Below, piece after piece: positions 17,430-25,846 of a stretch of DNA of 64,000 nt. The notes beneath the pieces were generated by a model. That model worked only from the letters and a program-made list of their open reading frames with translations, had not been told where the DNA came from and searched no databases. This stretch comes from a cf. Phormidesmis sp. LEGE 11477 (GTDB lineage: Bacteria > Cyanobacteriota > Cyanobacteriia > Phormidesmidales > Phormidesmidaceae): contig NZ_JADEXO010000004.1 of NCBI RefSeq assembly GCF_015207105.1, positions 60,912 to 124,911 of the forward strand. The letters are read 5' to 3'. Position numbers and translations under genes: made by a program. Position 1 is the stretch's first letter. Every line of letters begins with the position of its first letter.

Positions 17430-17966
17430 CTAGATTTGGGGTGTTGACTCAATTGCAGTTACCTCTTTGCTTCCAGACGCTGCCAATGCGGCGATCTCAC
17501 GATCAATCCAAAAGAGACCTCGATCTTCTAGGCCAATCAGCGTGATCTTATCTAGAATACTTTTGAAAAAGAACTCTTCTTGGTGCTGTTCTGCAACATA
17601 CCACTGCAAGAATTGCAGCGTGGCATAGTCGGGCTCTGTGTTCGCAAGATGCACAAGGTCGTTGATCTTGCTGGTGATAAATTGTTCGTGAGCATAGACC
17701 TTTTCAAACATTTCTTGCAGAGAGTTGAACTCTTTGGGCGGCGCTTGCATACCGCCGACTAGCGCCAGCCCTCCCGTTTCTTGTAGATAATCGATTAGGC
17801 GACGCATATGCGCCATTTCTTCATCCGCATGCTGGCTGAGCAATGCCGAGCACCCATCCAAGGCTTTATAAGCACACCAAGAACTCATCTGCAAATAAAG
17901 ATGAGACGACAACATTTCTAGATTAATCTGCTCGTTTAGCCGATTGATCATTGGTTCAGACAACAT
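17430..17966 (-). CDS. ftnA: Bacterial non-haem ferritin
   Basis: A 178-residue ferritin close to E. coli FtnA along its length. Ferroxidase-centre residues are visible in NEQINLEMLSSHLY, HADEEMAHM and FLQWYVAEQHQEEFFFKSILDK. It stores iron in the cytoplasm. The ATG at 17966 is chosen because GGGAG lies 9 nt upstream and the protein then starts MLSEPMINRLNEQ like FtnA. It converges on modBC with a gap of 27 bases. An iron store beside nif genes fits the iron demand of nitrogenase. Confidence 0.93.
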   Translation of the reverse strand: MLSEPMINRLNEQINLEMLSSHLYLQMSSWCAYKALDGCSALLSQHADEEMAHMRRLIDYLQETGGLALVGGMQAPPKEFNSLQEMFEKVYAHEQFITSKINDLVHLANTEPDYATLQFLQWYVAEQHQEEFFFKSILDKITLIGLEDRGLFWIDREIAALAASGSKEVTAIESTPQI

Positions 17967-18201
17967 AAGCGCTAGCTCCCAGACATCAATTAACATTCTA
18001 ATAGTTTTGAACGTCGAAGAGTACTTTGATTAGTCATCCTAGTTTGGCCTTTCAAGTAGTACAAGATCGTGAGGTGTTCTCGCTTGTTTGGATAGGTGGC
18101 TAAAACTTCAGCTGCCGATGTGCTATGCGGCGCGATCGCATAGTCTAAAGGTGGATTGGGATGAGCTCGATCTTAAAGAGTTACGCCAAAGGAATCACAG
18201 A

Positions 18202-18714
18202 ATGAAAAGCCAGAACATAGATTCAACCAAAACAATTTTCGACAGTCGCCTCACAACGCTCGAACACCTTTTAAAGATGGCTCAGACTCATTTCAGTGAC
18301 GGCGAGTCGTTCCTGCAAAAGCGAATTGCAGATGATATGCTGCCGCTGAGCACCCAGATTGCCTTCAGCTGCAATCAGCCACGCAACTTTGCTCTATGGT
18401 GTGATGGCAAACCCATGGACAATCTAGATCCAGAGGTCAACTCTCTTGAGCAAGCATACGAACATATCGCCAATACCAAAGCGCTGCTTTTAAGCATTAA
18501 TGCTAAAGACGCCAAGACAGAAGAGCCCGCACGTATTGAGCTAGGGCAAGGAAACTACCTTAAGCTGCCGGGTGAGTCTTACATTAGTGAGTTTCTCATG
18601 CCAAACTTTTACTTTCACCTAGTCACGGCTTATGACATTCTGCGGATGGCGGGTGTCTCTATTGGGAAACAAGACTACATGACGCATTTGGTGCCCTTCA
18701 TCAAGCAGGCGTAG
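18202..18714 (+). CDS. DUF1993 family protein
   Basis: A 170-residue protein of the DUF1993 family, four-helix proteins distantly like DinB. Typical segments are LTTLEHLLKMAQTHF, PLSTQIAFSCNQPRNFA and the C-terminal LMPNFYFHLVTAYDILRMAGVSIGKQDYM. Function is not known. The ATG at 18202 fits the family start; the 38 codons upstream are not conserved-looking. Confidence 0.75.
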   Translation: MKSQNIDSTKTIFDSRLTTLEHLLKMAQTHFSDGESFLQKRIADDMLPLSTQIAFSCNQPRNFALWCDGKPMDNLDPEVNSLEQAYEHIANTKALLLSINAKDAKTEEPARIELGQGNYLKLPGESYISEFLMPNFYFHLVTAYDILRMAGVSIGKQDYMTHLVPFIKQA

Positions 18715-18757
18715 AAACCTTAACTAGAAAGGGATACCTTTCCTTCAACCATATCGT

Positions 18758-19786
18758 TTAGGTAGTGGGGGCTGGTTCTACACTGCGTAGATTCCATCGC
18801 GATCGCAATTCCTCAATGTGCATATTCTCTTCATCCTTCTTCAGATGGCGAGGACTGCCCTCAAAAGAGAGTGAAGAAGGCAGCGCATCAGCACCGTACG
18901 CCGCCCGAATAAAATCATCGATTTCGCGGTAAGCGGGGAACAGAGCATCACTGACAGGGTTAGCTTGCTTCACCAAATAATCTCGCAGCGCGGTGGAAAA
19001 GAGTCCGGTACCATCATCAAAAAAGCGCTCCGTGGTAGCGCCGTACAGCTCATAGAGATGAAAGGACAGATCCTCAGAAGCCTGACTAACGACCCAAGAA
19101 GAATAGCACCAGTATTCGCCAAAAGTGCCAAACTGATTCGCCGATCGCATCATCAGGCAGAGCCAGTGATCGTTAGCCTTGAAAAACTGATTTATGCGCT
19201 GACCAAAAGACTTTAGATGCGCCTGCTTAAACCACATGTGATGAGGAATGAAAGTGGCCATCGGGTCCGTTACAGCAGGAACGCCTAGTACTTCATTGAT
19301 CCAGGTTTCCCACTTAGAGACAATGCTGGCGTTGCCCCAGCCGTTATGCTGCAGCAGCGCAAAGGTATGCTTTAGGCCGCCGCTTGCTGCCGTGGTGAAG
19401 ATGGGCCAGGTAGCCACTGGCAGCAGATCGCTATCCCAAACGAGATACCACTCGCTCAAACCAGCGATCCCCTCAAACGCTCCTAACTTGAGCAGTTGCT
19501 GGTAAAACCAACCGGGGGTGTAGAGAGACTTCCCTAGGTCAAGTTCCGCACAGATAGACGCCTTCGTTAGTCCTAAAGGTTGAAAGAAGACTTCCTCTGG
19601 ATGAATCTGTAGGGGTGCGATCGCCCTATCTCTAGCAATGTCTGCTAGGATATCCACCTCCTCAGCGGGGGTGATGATATGAATAGTTCGAGGAGAGTAG
19701 TGGTAAGTTAGCCCCTCCAAAACCGCACAGGTATTCCACCTGACTTTGAAAAGAGGCATAACAACGTCAAATATCTCTTGTGACAT
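18758..19786 (-). CDS. DUF6492-type glycosyltransferase-like protein
   Basis: A 342-residue protein with features of the DUF6492 group: an N-terminal FDVVMPLFKVRWNTCAVLEG, then YLVWDSDLLPVA with a DSD motif that would hold a metal-sugar nucleotide. No signal peptide or membrane segment is seen. It may add sugar to a cell-surface or extracellular product. It stands alone between non-related genes and has no visible link to nitrogen fixation. Confidence 0.65.
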   Translation of the reverse strand: MSQEIFDVVMPLFKVRWNTCAVLEGLTYHYSPRTIHIITPAEEVDILADIARDRAIAPLQIHPEEVFFQPLGLTKASICAELDLGKSLYTPGWFYQQLLKLGAFEGIAGLSEWYLVWDSDLLPVATWPIFTTAASGGLKHTFALLQHNGWGNASIVSKWETWINEVLGVPAVTDPMATFIPHHMWFKQAHLKSFGQRINQFFKANDHWLCLMMRSANQFGTFGEYWCYSSWVVSQASEDLSFHLYELYGATTERFFDDGTGLFSTALRDYLVKQANPVSDALFPAYREIDDFIRAAYGADALPSSLSFEGSPRHLKKDEENMHIEELRSRWNLRSVEPAPTT

Positions 19787-19807
19787 ATTAAAGTCTCTAC
19801 TTAAACG

Positions 19808-20256
19808 TCAGTAAGCAGGATTGCTCACAACCAGCCGATCGGCTAGGTCTGCGTGAAACTCTGCTTCTAGCCCTGCAGCAATACAGTCAGCCGCCGACGA
19901 CGGGCAAAAGAAGACTACTGCACCCGCAAGGCAAGCTTAGACCAGGCCAACCCAACCACTAAATCGAAGGCCGATAGCAGCTTCGATAGCAAGTTCAAGG
20001 AACTGCCTACAGGTGTGTTCAATCCGCTTCGCAATCGACGACAGGGGGCCAGCCCTCTAATCGCGCCAGCGACTGCAAACTGCTGGCCTAGCTCAGGCGC
20101 ATAGGCATTATTTTCAATCAGAGATAGCAGCAAGTCCTCAAAGCCAGCGCTGAGACACACGGTTTCGAGTACATGATCTAGATCTTCATCAGCCAAAAGA
20201 GTACTGTCGAAGGTATCGATAAAAGCTCGAATCGCCACCGAGATAGGCTTTGTCAT
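19808..20256 (-). pseudogene. Possible decayed gene of unknown type
   Basis: A minus-strand frame from ATG 20256 gives 113 residues (MTKPISVAIRAFIDTFDS...) and ends at TAG 19915-19917. In another frame just beyond, a protein-like stretch (FFCPSSAADCIAAGLEAEFH...) runs to a stop at 19808-19810. Two adjoining good-looking pieces in different frames suggest a frameshifted remnant. I do not recognise either piece. The alternative is an intact 113-residue hypothetical gene at 19915-20256. Confidence 0.35.
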
Positions 20257-20749
20257 GTCTTTCTTAAGAAAAGGCTACTTGATAGTGGGGAGAAGTTAAG
20301 TCCCCAGCTTAAATTTCCTGTGAGGCAGTTGCAGAGTACAGTAAGAATATAAGGAAAACATGACGAAAGAGATGACGCCGACAATACAGAAACGATACGA
20401 CCAATTCTGGTGTAATTATTAGCTGGCGTATTGTTACCTGAGGTACCTAGCGCTCTCAATCTAGATAAACGGATATCGGTGGCTTGATTGCCTATATGGA
20501 AAAACGTGTCATTTAGGGGATGGCGTTTACGAGTTTTTTAGAGGAACAGCTGGTTCTGGGATATGGATAGCGATAGTTGGAGAGGCAGTATTTGCCGGAC
20601 TATATTTATTAGTTTGTTTCGATGGCTAGCGTAGATAACGCTCGATAGCCCTGTCTCACGGTTAATAGACTAGGAATCAAGAGCTTCAAGCAAGCAAGGA
20701 TGATTTAAAACGCACTAGTAAACGGCGCGATCACAGGGGTGGATGGAAA
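20257..20749. other. Gap without a recognisable gene
   Basis: I see no convincing gene, RNA gene or strong structure in this stretch. It adjoins a gene remnant on each side, consistent with a zone of gene decay. Confidence 0.5.
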
Positions 20750-21013
20750 ATGCAAAAGCAGCTAGGGCAACTACTTTTGGACAAACTGTTTTTAGACAAA
20801 TTGTTAGTGACTTATGAGATTCAAGAAGGTGATTACAGTCGCTTGTTTGAGCTAATGGGAAAGTATCAGGATCGACCGATAGATTTAGCAGATGCATCAC
20901 TAGCTCTAGCAACCGAACGGACAGGCGTTCGACAAATTCCAACTCTTGATTCAGGCTTTTTATTCTACCGTATTGGCAATCAAGATACCTTTGATATCAT
21001 TCCAGTTCAGTAA
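20750..21013 (+). pseudogene. VapC-like PIN-domain toxin, 3' remnant
   Basis: The 87-residue frame matches only the C-terminal half of PIN-domain ribonucleases: RPIDLADASLALATER, then IPTLDSGFLFYRI and the final DTFDIIP. The conserved Asp in DLAD and the Asp in TLDSGF are present. The N-terminal half, with the first catalytic Asp, is missing. No antitoxin gene is visible beside it. Most likely a truncated, inactive toxin gene. Confidence 0.65.
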
Positions 21014-21195
21014 TATAAGCAATTGAATGGCCAGACAAAATGCTGCATAACGCTATGCAGGAGCGGACGGATTGAAAATCTAGACAGCAATTAAGAAATA
21101 CTGGCCGCCGCTCAGATCGACGTTAGCGCGTATATTGCACAGGGCATGTTTAGAGCAGTCTAACTGACCGAAGTTACAGAAACTGTATAAGATTC

Positions 21196-21639
21196 TTGAA
21201 TAATTTGCTAGCTCGCTTACCGCTTATTTTGCGAACTCTCTTAACAATCCCTTGGATGGCGTTTTGGCTTATATTTGCGATTATTGTTGCTCCTTTCCAG
21301 ATTGCATATCATATGTCCAATTCTGGAAAGAAGTTGCGTCGGAACTTCGATCAAGGTCATGCAGACCAAAACTTTAAGCGTGCTATCTCTCTTATTGAGC
21401 TGCACAAACTTAGATTTGGTTCATATCCAGATACGCTAAATGAGTCAGCCTTTAGAAAGCATATGGGTGGGTGGGATAGTTCTATTTACCGCGCTGTCAC
21501 ATACTCGAAACTCGAAGACGGCTATGAACTCAACTCAAACTCCCAAGAGAATGCCCAATTAAACTATCCACAGGCTTTTTGGAGTGGATTGGGCATTATT
21601 AAAACCAATGTGAAAGGTTTTCAGAAATCTGAAGAATAG
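21196..21639 (+). CDS. Single-pass membrane protein of unknown function
   Basis: A 147-residue protein with a hydrophobic segment at about residues 8-38 (LILRTLLTIPWMAFWLIFAI) and a soluble C-terminal part including FKRAISLIELHKLRFGSYPDTLNES. That stretch resembles the periplasmic part of type II pseudopilin-like proteins, where YPDTL follows a helix. The first codon is TTG at 21196; an ATG at 21256 would cut the membrane segment. Not assigned to a family. Confidence 0.5.
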   Translation: MNNLLARLPLILRTLLTIPWMAFWLIFAIIVAPFQIAYHMSNSGKKLRRNFDQGHADQNFKRAISLIELHKLRFGSYPDTLNESAFRKHMGGWDSSIYRAVTYSKLEDGYELNSNSQENAQLNYPQAFWSGLGIIKTNVKGFQKSEE

Positions 21640-21672
21640 TTTCCCTAATCGACTTGCCAAACTAGAATAGAA

Positions 21673-21975
21673 ATGGTGAGTTACAGTAAGGTAAATACTA
21701 TGGCGGCACGTCAACGACGTTACAGCAAAGAAGAGTTGGCTCGGCGTGGGCTAGAACTGTACGAATCTAGCATTCGGCAGCAGGTTGAAGCTGGAAACGA
21801 AGGCAAAATTGTAGCAATCGACATCGAAACCGGAGAGTTCGAGGTCGATGAAAATGTCATACCCGCAACCAATCGCCTATTTGAGCAATATCCCAACGCT
21901 CAGCCTTGGGTGATTCGGATCGGATATCGCGCTGTTGATCACTTTGGAGCCCGGAGCCTAAAGCACAATCTATGA
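21673..21975 (+). CDS. Partner protein of an aspartic protease (antitoxin-like)
   Basis: A 100-residue protein (or 91 from the second ATG at 21700). It has a basic N-terminal part (RQRRYSKEELARRGLELYE) followed by GKIVAIDIETGEFEVDENV and a terminal IRIGYRAVDHFGARS. This type of gene is often found directly before a small clan-AA aspartic protease in cyanobacteria, as here, with an ATGA overlap. Its role is not established. Confidence 0.65.
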   Translation: MVSYSKVNTMAARQRRYSKEELARRGLELYESSIRQQVEAGNEGKIVAIDIETGEFEVDENVIPATNRLFEQYPNAQPWVIRIGYRAVDHFGARSLKHNL

Positions 21976-22340
21976 TTTACGGGGTTGTGAATTTACGCCG
22001 CGAGGCAACGCTTCCCCTAGTGGTTGGCAATATGAATAAACAACAGCAGGTGATTGATACTGTAATCGATACCGGATTCAGTGGATTTCTTTCTTTGCCA
22101 TCTTCGATCATCTCCGCCCTCGATTTACCCTGGAGTGCTTCTGACATCGTAACTTTGGGTGATGGCAGCGAAACTTTGTTTGATTTATACGCCGCAAATG
22201 TGATTTGGGACGGACAGTACCGCGAAATTTATATTGCAGAATCAGAAACGGAACCTCTGCTTGGTATGGCTCTACTCTACGGCCATAGGTTGCAGATTGA
22301 TGCTATTGAGGGAGGTAGCGTGAAGATTGAAGCCTTGTAG
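21972..22340 (+). CDS. Clan AA (retropepsin-like) aspartic protease
   Basis: A 122-residue single-domain protein. The catalytic motif DTGFSGFLSLP is at about residues 36-46, followed by a flap-like region and LLGMALLYGHRLQID, which matches the conserved hydrophobic-Gly C-terminal motif. It probably works as a dimer. Overlap with the preceding gene by ATGA suggests a two-gene unit. Confidence 0.8.
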   Translation: MIYGVVNLRREATLPLVVGNMNKQQQVIDTVIDTGFSGFLSLPSSIISALDLPWSASDIVTLGDGSETLFDLYAANVIWDGQYREIYIAESETEPLLGMALLYGHRLQIDAIEGGSVKIEAL

Positions 22341-22349
22341 TGTTATAGC

Positions 22350-22395
22350 AAAGTGCGGATGCATACTCTTCGAGAAGGCAGAGCCTACGCACTTT
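22350..22395 (+). repeat. 30-nt core repeat framed by an inverted repeat, copy 1
   Basis: AAAGTGCG (22350-22357) and CGCACTTT (22388-22395) are perfect inverted arms around a 30-nt core (22358-22387) that begins GATGCATACTCT and ends GAGCCTA. The same core, with 28 of 30 bases identical, lies in opposite orientation at 48685-48714 but with completely different arms. The rest of the gap up to 22655 is GC-rich and repetitive (GCGCCG..GACGCGGG twice) and holds no clear gene. Confidence 0.85.
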
Positions 22396-22655
22396 TTCTT
22401 GGTAGGCGTTCCCTGTCTTGGTGAGCATTCCCTAGCGCCGCAAAGCGACGCGGGGTCTCACCGCTAGCGCCGTACGACGACGCGGGTTCCTACCGCTGCT
22501 ATGGCGCTTTGCGTTATAGAACAAAGGGTGTAGCCTTTCGTGGTGTAGTAAGCAAAGCGCGGAAAGCTATAGACGAAAGGAATTCGCTCTCCATAAAAGA
22601 AGTCATAGAAGATGCTACAAGTTCTTGTACTCTCTCGGCACCTTGTGGGAGCCTA

Positions 22656-23441
22656 TCAACTCACGCTCAAGCCATACTGCCCGAAGATATCAACTGCTTG
22701 CTGAACCTGCTCAGCGGTGGGTGTAGGCGTATCCTTTAACAGATAATGGTAGCCCATCATCTCCCATTTATAAGCAGCCATTTGATGAAAAGGTAGAATG
22801 TCTACTCTCTCAACAGAGCTGAGGCTACTAGCAAACTGCGCTACGCCTGCGATATTATCAGGCGCATCGGTCAAACCCGGCACCAGCACAAAGCGAATCC
22901 ACACTGGTTTGTGAATTTCGCTGAGGTATTTGGCGAAGTGTAGCGTCGGCTCAATCGACACCTGTGTCACTTGATGATACGTCTTTGGATCAAAAGACTT
23001 AATATCCAACAGAACCAGATCGGTGTGGTCTAGAACGGGCTTCGAGCGCTCAAAATCGGGATACCCCGAAGTATCTAATGCCGTATGAATGCCTTCTGCC
23101 TGACACTGCCGAAAGATCTCTCTCACAAACTCAGGCTGCAGCAGCGGCTCGCCGCCTGAAACCGTGACCCCGCCGCCGGAGTATTTCATGTATGTGCGAT
23201 ACTTTCTAATCTCTTGAATCAGCTCATCAACCGTCACCGCTTTGCCGCCGTGAGGGTCGCGGGTATCTGGATTGTGGCAGTACTGACATCGCAGACGACA
23301 GCCCTGAGTGAAAATCACAAACCGAATACCCGGCCCATCTACGGTGCCGCAAGTTTCAATAGAGTGAATTCGGCCTCTTTGAGGATCTAGATGAGAATCC
23401 AAATGAGAGGCAGAGTGAGAATTCAGATTAGAACCTTTCAT
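22656..23441 (-). CDS. pflA: Pyruvate formate-lyase activating enzyme
   Basis: A 261-residue radical-SAM enzyme. The [4Fe-4S] motif CRLRCQYC has Cys48, Cys52 and Cys55, and [10 protein letters not shown] is the SAM-binding GGE segment. It puts the glycyl radical on PflB. The first 20 residues are a Ser/His-rich extension. Its start overlaps the end of pflB by 14 bases, so the two are translated together. Confidence 0.96.
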   Translation of the reverse strand: MKGSNLNSHSASHLDSHLDPQRGRIHSIETCGTVDGPGIRFVIFTQGCRLRCQYCHNPDTRDPHGGKAVTVDELIQEIRKYRTYMKYSGGGVTVSGGEPLLQPEFVREIFRQCQAEGIHTALDTSGYPDFERSKPVLDHTDLVLLDIKSFDPKTYHQVTQVSIEPTLHFAKYLSEIHKPVWIRFVLVPGLTDAPDNIAGVAQFASSLSSVERVDILPFHQMAAYKWEMMGYHYLLKDTPTPTAEQVQQAVDIFGQYGLSVS

Positions 23442-25704
23442 GGAATGTCCGGCTAATCACGTCAAGCTGCTGTTCGCGGGTGAGTTTAATAAAGTTTACC
23501 GCGTAGCCAGAAACTCGAATGGTGAGCTGCGGATATTCCTCGGGGTGATCCATTGCATCCAGCAAGGTGTCGCGATTGAGCACGTTGATGTTGATATGGT
23601 GGCCAGTGTTGTGAAAGTAGCCATCTAGCAAGCCGACCAGATTGTTCACCTGATCTTCTAGCTGCTTGCCCAACGCCTGCGGCACGATTGAGAAGGTGAA
23701 AGAGATACCGTCTTGGGCATCGTCGTAGGGGAGTTTGGCAACAGATTCGCAAGCTGCAATCGCACCCTTAGTATCCCGGCCATGCATCGGGTTCGCCCCT
23801 GGCCCAAACGGCTCACCCGCCTTGCGACCATCAGGGGTATTCCCCGTCTTTTTGCCATAGACAACGTTCGAGGTGATGGTCAAAATTGACTGCGTAGGCG
23901 TAGCGTTGCGATAGGTTGGGCACTGACGAATTTTGTTCATAAAGCGCGTCACTACATCAGCCGTGATGCTATCAACGCGGTCGTCGTTGTTGCCAAACTT
24001 GGGATAGTCGCCTTCAATCTCGTAATCCACGGCTAGGCCAGCTTCATTGCGTAACACTTTGACAGTGCTGTACTTGATTGCCGAGAGCGCGTCGCCAACC
24101 ACAGAAAGCCCAGCAATGCCACAGGCCATGGTACGGAATACTTCTGGATCGTGCAGCGCCATTTCTAGCCGCTCGTAGCAGTACTTATCGTGCATAAAGT
24201 GAATCACATTGAGCGTGTTCACATACAGATTGGCAAGCCAGTCAAGAGTCGGATCAAACTTGGCCATGACCTCGTCATAATCGAGGGTATCGGCGGTAAT
24301 CGGCTCGGTTACCGGAGCGACCTGCTGCCCTGCTTTCTCGTCTTTGCCGCCGTTGATGGCATATAGCAAAGCCTTCGCCAGATTCACTCTAGCGCCGAAG
24401 AACTGCATCTGTTTACCGATCCGCATCGCCGACACGCAGCAGGCAATGCCATAGTCATCGCCATACAGCGGGCGCATCAGGTCGTCGTTTTCGTACTGGA
24501 TAGAGCTGGTATCAATCGAGACTTGAGCGCAGAACTGCTTAAACGCTGTGGGCATTTGCTCTGACCACAGCACGGTCAGGTTGGGTTCGGGCGCTGGCCC
24601 TAGGTTGTACAGGGTTTGCAAGAAACGAAAGCTGGATTTGCTCACTAGCGGTCTGCCGTCTTCACCGACGCCGCCGATAGATTCGGTCACCCAGACCGGA
24701 TCGCCAGAGAAGAGTTCGTTGTAGGCAGGCGCACGCAGGAATCGCACCATACGCAGCTTAATCACCAGATCGTCGATCAGCTCTTGCGCCGCAGATTCTG
24801 AGAGGGTGCCGTTGGCCAGATCGCGCTCAATGTAAATATCCAAGAAAGTGGACGTGCGACCGAACGACATCGCCGCGCCGTTCTGTTCTTTAATCGCACC
24901 GAGGTAGCCAAAGTATGTCCACTGGATCGCTTCTTTGGCGTTTGTGGCTGGCTGGCTGATGTCTAGGCCGTACTTGGCAGCCATTGCCTGCAGCTCTTTG
25001 AGGGCGCGAATTTGTTCATTGATTTCTTCGCGATCGCGAATCACCGCCTCAGACATTGTCGCTACGTTGGTGGCAGCCAGCGCCGCCTGCTTATCTGCCA
25101 CCAGTCGCTCGATGCCATAGAGCGCCACCCGCCGGTAGTCACCAATAATGCGACCTCGGCCATAGGCATCGGGCAGGCCAGTAATGATGCCCACATGGCG
25201 AGCCATTCGCATCTCAGGCGTATAGGCATCAAACACACCGTCGTTGTGCGTTTTACGATACTTAGTAAAAATCTCGTGTAGGGCTGGATCAATCTCATAA
25301 CCGTAGGCTTCAAGAGACTTTTCTGCCACGCGAATACCGCCCAAGGGCATGAGTGCTCGCTTTAACGGCTGGTCTGTTTGCAGTCCCACAATTTCTTCCA
25401 AGCCCGCATCAACATAGCCGGCTGCGTGCGCCGTAATGCCTGTAGGCACCGCCGTATCAGTGTCTAAAATGCCCTGCTCGCGCTCTTGCTTCATCAGCAC
25501 CGAAACCTGCGCCCAAAGCTGTTGGGTGCGAGGGGTCGCGTCGGTCAGAAACGTGCGATCGCCCGTATACGGACGGTAGTTACGCTGAATAAAATCGCAC
25601 ACGTCAATCTGTTCGCTCCAGCGACCTGCGGCAAAATCCATCCATGCCTGCTGGCCGATTTTCTCTTGTTTTGAAGCCGATGACCTTAAAGGAGTAGCAA
25701 CCAT
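23428..25704 (-). CDS. pflB: Pyruvate formate-lyase
   Basis: A 758-residue glycyl-radical enzyme splitting pyruvate plus CoA into formate and acetyl-CoA without oxygen. The active-site pair is Cys422-Cys423 (GIACCVSAM). The glycyl radical site is Gly733 in RVSGYAVNF near the C-terminus. The radical form is destroyed by oxygen, so this gene points to metabolism in anoxic conditions. It lies between pflA and adhE, all on the minus strand, and is probably co-expressed with them. Confidence 0.97.
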   Translation of the reverse strand: MVATPLRSSASKQEKIGQQAWMDFAAGRWSEQIDVCDFIQRNYRPYTGDRTFLTDATPRTQQLWAQVSVLMKQEREQGILDTDTAVPTGITAHAAGYVDAGLEEIVGLQTDQPLKRALMPLGGIRVAEKSLEAYGYEIDPALHEIFTKYRKTHNDGVFDAYTPEMRMARHVGIITGLPDAYGRGRIIGDYRRVALYGIERLVADKQAALAATNVATMSEAVIRDREEINEQIRALKELQAMAAKYGLDISQPATNAKEAIQWTYFGYLGAIKEQNGAAMSFGRTSTFLDIYIERDLANGTLSESAAQELIDDLVIKLRMVRFLRAPAYNELFSGDPVWVTESIGGVGEDGRPLVSKSSFRFLQTLYNLGPAPEPNLTVLWSEQMPTAFKQFCAQVSIDTSSIQYENDDLMRPLYGDDYGIACCVSAMRIGKQMQFFGARVNLAKALLYAINGGKDEKAGQQVAPVTEPITADTLDYDEVMAKFDPTLDWLANLYVNTLNVIHFMHDKYCYERLEMALHDPEVFRTMACGIAGLSVVGDALSAIKYSTVKVLRNEAGLAVDYEIEGDYPKFGNNDDRVDSITADVVTRFMNKIRQCPTYRNATPTQSILTITSNVVYGKKTGNTPDGRKAGEPFGPGANPMHGRDTKGAIAACESVAKLPYDDAQDGISFTFSIVPQALGKQLEDQVNNLVGLLDGYFHNTGHHININVLNRDTLLDAMDHPEEYPQLTIRVSGYAVNFIKLTREQQLDVISRTFHERF

Positions 25705-25792
25705 AAAACACCTACCTAATTAGTAATTTCCAATGAACCTGTCTCTTCAATTGTTCGAGCCGCTTGTGTCGAAGCTATTGTTGTTGAAGTCA

Positions 25793-25831
25793 TCATTCAA
25801 GCCACTCATTCAAACTACTCATTCAAACCAC
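25793..25831 (+). repeat. Three tandem 13-bp units in the adhE-pflB spacer
   Basis: TCATTCAAGCCAC, TCATTCAAACTAC and TCATTCAAACCAC follow one another at 25793, 25806 and 25819. They lie between the adhE stop and the pflB start. Confidence 0.85.
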
Positions 25832-25846
25832 TGTTTAAGCAACGAG

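Noticed and set aside
20253..20459. Possible 68-residue minus-strand gene
   Set aside because: Low-complexity Ser/Leu-rich, no ribosome binding site, overlaps the start of another frame.
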